Positions 34,051-40,240 of a stretch of 40,240 nt of DNA are shown here, in pieces (positions within the stretch are counted from its first letter, which is position 1; every line of letters begins with the position of its first letter). Source of the stretch: Endozoicomonas acroporae. GTDB taxonomy: Bacteria; Pseudomonadota; Gammaproteobacteria; Pseudomonadales; Endozoicomonadaceae. A model generated the notes under the pieces. That model was not told the origin of the DNA. It did no database searches and saw nothing but the letters and a program-made list of their open reading frames with translations. Location: assembly GCF_002864045.1 (NCBI RefSeq), contig NZ_PJPV01000040.1:1-40240 (forward strand), given 5' to 3'. The position numbers were made by a program, and so were the translations under genes.

Positions 34051-34785
34051 ATGAACTGGACGTTTTTTCATAAGTTGGGTTCTCCCAAGTGGTTTTATGA
34101 TATCAGCGGTAAGTGGTTGCCCTGGCTTCAGGTGTCCTCCCTGGTGCTGATATTGGTGGCGCTTGCCTGGGGGCTGGCGTTTACCCCTCCGGATTACCTG
34201 CAGGGCAACAGTTACCGCATCATCTTTATTCATGTGCCTGCTTCGTTCCTTGCCCAGTCGATCTATATGATGATGGCAACAGCCGCTGCTGTAACCCTGA
34301 TCTGGCGAATCAAACTGGCGGATATGGCGCTGAAAGTCATGGCACCTGTCGGGGCTTCTTTCTGCATACTCTCTCTGGTTACCGGAGCCATCTGGGGGCA
34401 ACCGACCTGGGGGACCTGGTGGGTATGGGATGCCCGCCTGACCTCCATGCTGATTCTGCTCTTTCTCTATATCGGTATTATTGCCCTGCGCGGTGCCATC
34501 CACACCACAGAGGCCGCCGCAAAAGCCTGCGCCATTCTCAGCCTGGTGGGGGTGGTCAACATCCCGATCATCAAGTTTTCGGTGGATTGGTGGAATACCC
34601 TTCATCAGGGCGCCACATTGAAACTGACTGAAAAACCTTCCATGGCCCCGGAAATGCTGTGGCCCCTGTTATTGGCCATTCTCGGATTTTATCTGTTTTT
34701 TACTATGGTCATGGTGCTTCGTCTACGTATAGAAATTATCAGTCGTGAAAGAAAGACCCGCTGGGTAAAAGAGCTGGTGAGTTGA
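34051..34785 (+). CDS. ccmC: Heme handling protein CcmC
   Basis: CcmC loads heme onto CcmE at the periplasmic face. The 244 residues span six membrane helices. The tryptophan-rich WWD domain is WGTWWVWDARL at 120-130, and the two heme-ligand histidines are H61 (FIHVP) and H185 (NTLHQG). The ccmD start overlaps its stop. Confidence 0.96.
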   Translation: MNWTFFHKLGSPKWFYDISGKWLPWLQVSSLVLILVALAWGLAFTPPDYLQGNSYRIIFIHVPASFLAQSIYMMMATAAAVTLIWRIKLADMALKVMAPVGASFCILSLVTGAIWGQPTWGTWWVWDARLTSMLILLFLYIGIIALRGAIHTTEAAAKACAILSLVGVVNIPIIKFSVDWWNTLHQGATLKLTEKPSMAPEMLWPLLLAILGFYLFFTMVMVLRLRIEIISRERKTRWVKELVS

Positions 34786-35114
34786 TGTCTATGTATTTTG
34801 ACAGTTGGAGCGGTTTTCTGGTCATGGAGGGGCACGGCCTCTATGTCTGGAGTGCCTACACGATGGCTTTGGCCGTGATTGCTTACAATCTGATTGCACC
34901 GTTTATGGCAAGGCGGCGGATACTCGCACAGTTAGCTGCACAAGTGAGAAGACAAGAGCGATTGGTGCAAAGAAAAGTGATCGTGAATGAGGTCACTACA
35001 AGCAGAGGTGATAACAATGAGAATCGCTCTGCCAACCCTGAAAACACACAACTAAAACATCGCCCCGGGCGACAGGAAGAAGGCTCTGAGTCTGTAGAGA
35101 GGAGTGCTCAATGA
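34785..35114 (+). CDS. ccmD: CcmD with a long C-terminal tail
   Basis: CcmD is a small membrane protein needed to release holo-CcmE from CcmABC. The start ATG at 34785 shares a base with the ccmC stop. Residues 1-60 are typical: FDSWSGFLVMEGHGLYVWSA, then one membrane helix, then the basic ARRRILAQLAAQ. Usual CcmD is 45-70 residues; this one is 109, with a polar tail rich in Asn, Glu, Arg and Gln that looks disordered. The tail overlaps ccmE by 4 bases, so it may simply be a lengthened frame. Confidence 0.9.
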   Translation: MSMYFDSWSGFLVMEGHGLYVWSAYTMALAVIAYNLIAPFMARRRILAQLAAQVRRQERLVQRKVIVNEVTTSRGDNNENRSANPENTQLKHRPGRQEEGSESVERSAQ

Positions 35115-35605
35115 ATGCAGTTCGCAAACAGAGATTAATACTCGTATTACTGCTGCTGGCAGGCGTTGGGGTGGCAGTGGCTCTGATGTTGTTTGCGCTG
35201 CGCGAGAACATTAATCACTACTTTTCACCCGCTCAGATGGCTGCCGGTGAAGCTCCGGCAGGTCAGCGGATGCGTGGTGGTGGCCTGGTTGTTCCGGGTT
35301 CCGTTGAGCGTGATACCAAAAGCCTAAAGGTCAGTTTTCGCATCACGGATGGAGCCGGAGAGGTGACGGTGCACTATGAAGGTATTCTGCCTGACCTGTT
35401 TGTTGAAGGCTCTGGTGTAGTTGCCCTCGGAACGCTTGGTGATGACGGTGTTTTCGCGGCGACGGAAGTCCTGGCCAAGCATGATGAAAACTATATGCCG
35501 CCGGAAGTTCAGAAAGCCATTGATGAGGCACATCCCGGTTACACCAGGCCGGCGGTACAAACCACTGCTCAAAGTGAGCTGAGGAGCTTGCAAGATGGTA
35601 GCTGA
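35111..35605 (+). CDS. ccmE: Periplasmic heme chaperone CcmE
   Basis: CcmE binds heme covalently and delivers it to CcmF/CcmH. The 164-residue protein has an N-terminal anchor (residues 9-30), a beta-barrel OB-fold and the heme motif LAKHDENYMP, with covalent His at 124 and Tyr at 128. Overlaps of 4 bases with ccmD and 11 with ccmF show tight coupling. Confidence 0.96.
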   Translation: MNAVRKQRLILVLLLLAGVGVAVALMLFALRENINHYFSPAQMAAGEAPAGQRMRGGGLVVPGSVERDTKSLKVSFRITDGAGEVTVHYEGILPDLFVEGSGVVALGTLGDDGVFAATEVLAKHDENYMPPEVQKAIDEAHPGYTRPAVQTTAQSELRSLQDGS

Positions 35606-37607
35606 AGCTGGTCTGCTGGCTCTGATTATTGCTTTGTGCCTGAGTCTGTTACTCAGCATTTTTCCGCTGGTGGGCAGTTACACCGGTAATCTCCGGTTGA
35701 TGAATCAGGCCCGCTCCCTGTCTTGGGGACTGTTTGCCTTTGTGGGCTTTTCGTTCTTGTGTCTGGTCTGGGCATTTATTACCGACGACTTTTCGGTGGA
35801 TTACGTCGCCAGGCATTCAAACAGCCTGTTGCCGGTACAGTATAAAGTCAGTGCCACCTGGGGAGGGCACGAAGGGTCGCTGCTGATGTGGGTGCTGATT
35901 CTGGTTGGCTGGATGGCGATGGTGGCTGTTAAGAGCGACCGCCTGCCCCCTGAGTTGGTCGCCCGAGTGCTCTCGGTCATGGGGATGATTACCGTTGGCT
36001 TTTTGCTGTTTACCTTGCTGACGTCCAACCCGTTTAACCGGATTCTGCCTTTCCCACCGGAGGATGGGGCCGACCTTAACCCTCTTTTGCAGGACTTTGG
36101 CCTTATCGTCCACCCTCCCATGCTGTACATGGGGTACGTGGGGTTTGCCGTTGCCTTTGCCTTTGCCATTGCTGCTCTGCTGGGTGGCCAGCTGGATACC
36201 GCCTGGGCCCGATGGGCAAGGCCATGGACGACAGTGGCCTGGGTGTTCCTGACCCTGGGGATTTCCCTGGGAAGCTGGTGGGCCTATTACGAGCTTGGCT
36301 GGGGTGGCTGGTGGTTCTGGGATCCGGTGGAAAATGCTTCTCTGATGCCCTGGCTGGTGGGAACAGCGCTGATGCACTCCCTGGCAGTGACAGAAAAACG
36401 CGGTCTGTTTAAGAGCTGGACGTTACTGCTGGCCATTTTTACCTTCTCATTAAGTCTGCTGGGCACGTTCCTGGTTCGCTCCGGTGTGCTCACCTCGGTC
36501 CACGCCTTTGCCAATGATCCGGAACGAGGTGTTTTTATTCTCTTTTATCTGATGATTGTCGTAGGTGCATCACTGACGCTGTTTGCTCTCAGGGCCCCTG
36601 AGGTACGCAGTCGTATCAGCTTTTCCATGGCCTCCAGGGAAACGCTGCTGCTGGTCAATAATATTTTGCTGACCGCCAGTGCTGCTACCGTGCTGCTTGG
36701 AACATTATTCCCGCTGCTGCTGGAATCCCTCGATATGGGCATGATTTCGGTAGGGCCTCCTTACTTCAATTTTGTCTTTGTGCCAATGGCCATGTTGCTG
36801 GCGTTTGCCCTGGGGTTTGGGGTTCTGCTCAACTGGAAGAATGGTTCCGTGAAATGGCTGATCAGCCAGACCCGATGGACTTTTCTGGTATCCATTCTGG
36901 GTGGTTTAGGGTTCAGCCTGTTCTACGGTGACGCTTTGGCCAAAAATTTCCTGATCAGTGAAGTGCTGGCCATGGCCCTGGTGCTGTGGATCGTGCTGAC
37001 CATGGTCCGGGATATTCTGAATAAAACCCGAAACACCCGGGCAAAAGCCGGGCTGGTTGATGCGTTAAAACGGTTGAAACCAGCGTATTACGGAATGCAT
37101 CTGGCGCATCTGGGGCTGGCAGTCACCATTGTTGGTGTGGCCATCACCAGTGGCTACAGCAGCCAGCGTGATTTGCGCATGGCTCCGGATGACCGGGTAA
37201 CGCTTGGTGAGTATCAGTTCCGTTTTGATGGTGTCAGTTTACAGCCCGGCCCTAATTACACATCCAACTATGGGTCTGTCACTGTCTACAAAAATGGTCG
37301 TCAAATAGCGGTGTTACATCCTGAGAAGCGAGTCTATACCGCACAGCAAATGCCTATGAGCGAGGCTTCTATCGACCCCGGATTAACCCGCGATATTTAC
37401 GTTGCCCTGGGTGAACCATTGGGTGATGACGGCAGCTGGGCATTGCGACTTCATATCAAGCCCTTTGTCCGCTGGATCTGGCTGGGTTCCCTGTTTATGG
37501 GTCTGGGTGGTGTGCTGGCGATCTCAGACCGGCGCTACAGAATGAAAGTTCGTCAGAAAGTGAATGCATTGAGACCACTGGGTAATGAGGGAGTAGCCAG
37601 CGCATGA
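35595..37607 (+). CDS. ccmF: Cytochrome c heme lyase subunit CcmF
   Basis: CcmF is the large membrane subunit of the heme lyase that joins heme to apocytochrome c. The 670 residues are the normal length, with about 15 membrane helices. WGGHEGSLLMW at 89-99 and the WWD domain GWGGWWFWDPVENAS near 235-250 are intact. The C-terminal periplasmic part (about 520-630) precedes a final helix. The 4-base overlap with ccmG continues the operon. Confidence 0.97.
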   Translation: MVAEAGLLALIIALCLSLLLSIFPLVGSYTGNLRLMNQARSLSWGLFAFVGFSFLCLVWAFITDDFSVDYVARHSNSLLPVQYKVSATWGGHEGSLLMWVLILVGWMAMVAVKSDRLPPELVARVLSVMGMITVGFLLFTLLTSNPFNRILPFPPEDGADLNPLLQDFGLIVHPPMLYMGYVGFAVAFAFAIAALLGGQLDTAWARWARPWTTVAWVFLTLGISLGSWWAYYELGWGGWWFWDPVENASLMPWLVGTALMHSLAVTEKRGLFKSWTLLLAIFTFSLSLLGTFLVRSGVLTSVHAFANDPERGVFILFYLMIVVGASLTLFALRAPEVRSRISFSMASRETLLLVNNILLTASAATVLLGTLFPLLLESLDMGMISVGPPYFNFVFVPMAMLLAFALGFGVLLNWKNGSVKWLISQTRWTFLVSILGGLGFSLFYGDALAKNFLISEVLAMALVLWIVLTMVRDILNKTRNTRAKAGLVDALKRLKPAYYGMHLAHLGLAVTIVGVAITSGYSSQRDLRMAPDDRVTLGEYQFRFDGVSLQPGPNYTSNYGSVTVYKNGRQIAVLHPEKRVYTAQQMPMSEASIDPGLTRDIYVALGEPLGDDGSWALRLHIKPFVRWIWLGSLFMGLGGVLAISDRRYRMKVRQKVNALRPLGNEGVASA

Positions 37608-38182
37608 AGCGACGATTGCAACTGTTTTTACCACTGGCGATTTTTCTCGGGCTTTGCCTGATGTTTTATGTGGCGCTGTTCCGGGAGAACCCGGGCGAGC
37701 TGCCCTCTGCCCTGCTGGATCAGCCTTTGCCAACATTCGAGCTGCCAACGGTGAAAAATCCAGACAGAGCAGTGACCAGAGAGAGCCTGCTGGGTGAAGT
37801 CGCCCTGATCAATGTCTGGGCTACCTGGTGTCCTGCCTGTCGTGTCGAGCACCCCTATCTGGTGGATCTGGCCAATAAAGGCGTACCCATTTACGGTGTG
37901 AACTACAAAGATGATCAGCCTGAAGCCAGAAAATGGTTGAAGACGCTGCACGACCCTTATCGTTTCAGTATCAATGATAAGAGTGGTTCACTGGGCATTG
38001 ATCTGGGTGTTTACGGGGCACCGGAAACCTATTTGATCGATCATCAGGGCGTCATCCGTTATAAACATGTCGGCATTGTTGATGCCAATGTCTGGAAGAA
38101 TGACCTTGAGCCCAGGTTCAGGCACTTGCAAAAACAAGTGCTCAAGGCACAGGCAAATAACCGTGAAGGGGGGGGCAGATGA
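37604..38182 (+). CDS. ccmG: Thiol:disulfide oxidoreductase CcmG/DsbE
   Basis: CcmG is a membrane-anchored thioredoxin-like reductant for the heme-binding CXXCH thiols. The 192-residue protein has an N-terminal anchor (residues 7-25), then the active site WCPAC with C76 and C79, and a GVYGAPETYLI block around the cis-proline. It overlaps ccmF and ccmH by 4 bases each. Confidence 0.96.
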   Translation: MKRRLQLFLPLAIFLGLCLMFYVALFRENPGELPSALLDQPLPTFELPTVKNPDRAVTRESLLGEVALINVWATWCPACRVEHPYLVDLANKGVPIYGVNYKDDQPEARKWLKTLHDPYRFSINDKSGSLGIDLGVYGAPETYLIDHQGVIRYKHVGIVDANVWKNDLEPRFRHLQKQVLKAQANNREGGGR

Positions 38183-38721
38183 TACAGCGCATAACCTCCC
38201 GATTGATCGTTGTGCTGTTGACCGTACTGTTTATGGGAACAGCTTATGGTGTGATCGACTCCTATGAGTTTTCGACACCGGAACAGGAACAGCGCTTTTT
38301 CGAGCTGACCAATGAACTGCGTTGTCCAAAGTGTCAAAACCAGTCCATAGCCGATTCTAATGCGCCCATTGCCCAGGATCTTCGGCGGGAAGTGCACCGC
38401 CTGTTGAATGAAGGCGCAGACAACCAGACAGTCATCGATTTTATGCTTTCCCGCTACGGTGAGTTTGTGCTTTACAAACCCCGTATTTCCGGGGTGAATC
38501 TGGTACTCTGGCTTGGGCCTTTGCTTCTGCTGTTGGCTGGTTTGGCAGTACTTGTTGTTGTGGTTCACAAGCATAATGGAGCGGTTTCGGAATCGGCAGA
38601 AGCGGCTCCCGATGGACATAACGCAGAAGAAGAGTTACTGGATAAAAAGCTGAATAGATTTCTGACAGGCCATTTGAGCACACACTCATCAAAAGACAAT
38701 AAAACGGATGGTAAAGAGTAA
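38179..38721 (+). CDS. ccmH: Cytochrome c maturation protein CcmH
   Basis: CcmH reduces the apocytochrome disulfide as part of the heme lyase. The 180-residue protein has a signal peptide (residues 1-24), the LRCPKCQNQSI motif with C49 and C52, a membrane helix at about 108-128 and a charged cytoplasmic tail. It is the short, CcmI-independent form; the TPR part is the separate next gene, as in Pseudomonas. Confidence 0.96.
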   Translation: MIQRITSRLIVVLLTVLFMGTAYGVIDSYEFSTPEQEQRFFELTNELRCPKCQNQSIADSNAPIAQDLRREVHRLLNEGADNQTVIDFMLSRYGEFVLYKPRISGVNLVLWLGPLLLLLAGLAVLVVVVHKHNGAVSESAEAAPDGHNAEEELLDKKLNRFLTGHLSTHSSKDNKTDGKE

Positions 38722-39896
38722 TGATGGAGTTCTGGTTAATAGCCGCATTGCTGATTGCCATTGCTGTGCTGATTTCGGTCTGGCCATTGATAAAGCCAGC
38801 CGTGTCAGCACTGGATGATACTGAGTCTGAAGAGTCGGTAAATGTTGCCAGTTTCCGAGACCAGATGGCAGATCTGGACTGGCAGCTGGCACAGGGTCTG
38901 GTGTCGTCAGACGAAGTGGAAAAGCTGAAACTGGAGTTAAAGCAGAAACTGGCTGATGAGTTAGGTGATGAGCAGCAAGCAAGTGCATACTCCCTGTTGA
39001 AAAAGCCCGGGTTTGCTCTGCTGATTGCACTGATTGTGCCGGTGTCCGCTGTATTCCTTTATTTCAAGCTGGGTGCCACCACTGAGATTGCTGTGGTTAA
39101 CGCCCTGAACAATGGCAACCTCAATGGTGAGCAGGTGGAAACGGTACTTAAAGAGTGGGTGGCCAAGCGGCCGGAGAATAATCAGGCGCTGTTCATGCTG
39201 GGCAGCCATTACCTGAGAACAGGCAAGCTGGAGGAAGCAGTTAAAACCTACCGGCACCTTGCCAGAATCAGTAATGGCCATCCCCAGGTCACTGCGGAAC
39301 TGGCGCAGGTACTATTTTTAAGCAGTAATAATGTGGTTACACCTGAAATTCGTGAGCTCTATCAGCAGACACTGCTGAAAGATAGCCAGAATACCACGGC
39401 ATTGGGATTGAAGGGGATTGATGCCTTTACCAGGGGTAACTATCAGGAAGCAATTACCGCCTGGCAGCTGGCGTTGACCCATGAAGTGGATCCCGCAGCC
39501 CGGCAGTCATTGAGTGCGGGTATTAATCAGGCGCGTTCAATGCTCGGTGATACCGTGGTTGCCCTTCGGGTCATGATCGATCTGGCCCCTGAGCTGGGTG
39601 AGTTGCCAGATGATGCGCGGGTGGTGGTCTTTGCCCGGCCAGCCGGTGATGCCAAACAGCCTCCGCTGGTGGCTGTGCCTCTGAGTGTTGGAGATCTCCC
39701 CAGGGAAGTCTTGCTTGATGATAACAGCGCCATGATGATGGGCGGACAGCTGCTGTCATCCATCGAGAGTCTTGATATCACCGCACGGATCAGCCTCACT
39801 GGCAATGTAATGTCCCCTGATTATCAGGTGCAGGCAAAAGGGGTGAAAACCACGGCAACTGAGCCTGTCAGGCTGACATTTACGCCAGCGGGTTAA
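38721..39896 (+). CDS. ccmI: Cytochrome c maturation TPR protein CcmI
   Basis: CcmI (CycH) holds apocytochrome c C-termini for the heme lyase. The 391-residue protein has two N-terminal membrane helices (about 4-24 and 98-116) separated by a cytoplasmic loop with a leucine-zipper-like stretch. TPR repeats follow (ALFMLGSHYLRTGKLEEAVK and similar), then a beta-rich C-terminal periplasmic domain. Its start overlaps the ccmH stop by one base. It is the last gene of the operon. Confidence 0.95.
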   Translation: MMEFWLIAALLIAIAVLISVWPLIKPAVSALDDTESEESVNVASFRDQMADLDWQLAQGLVSSDEVEKLKLELKQKLADELGDEQQASAYSLLKKPGFALLIALIVPVSAVFLYFKLGATTEIAVVNALNNGNLNGEQVETVLKEWVAKRPENNQALFMLGSHYLRTGKLEEAVKTYRHLARISNGHPQVTAELAQVLFLSSNNVVTPEIRELYQQTLLKDSQNTTALGLKGIDAFTRGNYQEAITAWQLALTHEVDPAARQSLSAGINQARSMLGDTVVALRVMIDLAPELGELPDDARVVVFARPAGDAKQPPLVAVPLSVGDLPREVLLDDNSAMMMGGQLLSSIESLDITARISLTGNVMSPDYQVQAKGVKTTATEPVRLTFTPAG

Positions 39897-39947
39897 GCAT
39901 TTGAACTAAAGAACCACAAAACAGTCTGAAACTATCAGAAATACTGG

Positions 39948-39985
39948 AAGTCGTCTTTTTCATTTCGGAAAGGGCGACTTTTCTA
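39948..39985 (+). terminator. Probable terminator of the ccm operon
   Basis: AAGTCG and CGACTT pair across a loop in which CTTT and AAAG can extend the stem, followed by a short T stretch. It lies about 50 bases after the ccmI stop. The T run is short, so confidence is moderate. Confidence 0.5.
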
Positions 39986-40158
39986 TTGACTGTGTTAATG
40001 TGTAAGATCTGGATTGAAAGAAGTATCAACTCTTTCAAACAAACGATTCGCTATGACAAGGAACCGGAGCCCAAAGCAACATGCTATGAATGGTGGTTTT
40101 GCCGGAGCATAAAGCCCCATAGCGTGAACTATTGGTCAGTATTCAGGCTCAAATATCG
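39986..40158. other. Intergenic stretch before the last repeat
   Basis: No gene, RNA or clear promoter was seen. The only ATG-led frame reading right (from 40053) is 19 codons long. Confidence 0.5.
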
Positions 40159-40240
40159 TAAGTAGTTAACCAAATGAAATCGTATTTTCTGACTAAGTTG
40201 TCAGTTACTCTGCGGCGTTACAACTCCGGTCACATAGCTA
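40159..40240 (+). repeat. Family 1 palindromic repeat, copy 3, cut by the window end
   Basis: The first 82 bases match copy 2 (20648-20811) closely in the same orientation, starting TAAGTAGTTAACCAAATG and ending in the central CACATAGCTA. The right half lies outside the window. Confidence 0.85.

Overview
The window looks like a chromosomal segment of a marine gammaproteobacterium. The gene set (cpdA-yqiB, tolC, waaA, fleQ/fleN/fliA, a complete System I ccmABCDEFGHI) fits the Pseudomonas/Oceanospirillales side of the class. Long proteins with no recognised relatives and many palindromic repeats suggest an Endozoicomonas-like, host-associated organism; that genus-level idea is inference only. 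No tRNA, rRNA, CRISPR array or intact transposase was seen.

Layout. 0-7 kb: hmgA, a small charged protein, the yqiB-cpdA pair, tolC, a small unknown gene and waaA, separated by three kinds of palindromic repeat. 7-14 kb: an unknown serine-rich protein, then a cobalamin block with cobQ, a PduO-type adenosyltransferase, a B12 riboswitch followed by a hairpin over the ribosome binding site, btuF, btuB and a divergent PduO-like paralogue. 14-19 kb: a tetR-adaptor-RND pump operon on the minus strand with an operator-like dyad; TolC at 4-5 kb is a candidate outer-membrane partner. 19-25.5 kb: a CNNM/CBS membrane protein, a fragment of a PP-loop (Dph6-like) gene, an IucA/IucC-like synthetase and an 899-residue protein of unknown function. 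25.6-27.7 kb: a coupled FAD oxidoreductase/aldo-keto reductase pair. 27.9-31.6 kb: the flagellar regulators fleQ, fleN and fliA with no flagellar structural or chemotaxis gene beside them. 31.8-39.9 kb: a rhodanese-like protein without the catalytic cysteine, then the cytochrome c maturation operon.

The main unexplained signal is the repeats. One family of about 165 bp (19-183, 20648-20811, and 40159 to the window end, plus a relic at 18517-18530) forms a long hairpin whose arms change together between copies. One of its ends carries stop codons in all three frames, and these ends form the stop codons of hmgA and of the TetR gene. A second family of 203 bp has two copies in opposite orientation about 21 kb apart. 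A third (168 bp) and a fourth (104 bp) occur once each; the fourth supplies the last residues and stop of cobQ. The other main point is that fleN-fliA sits close to ccm, as in Pseudomonas, but with the intervening che/mot genes missing.
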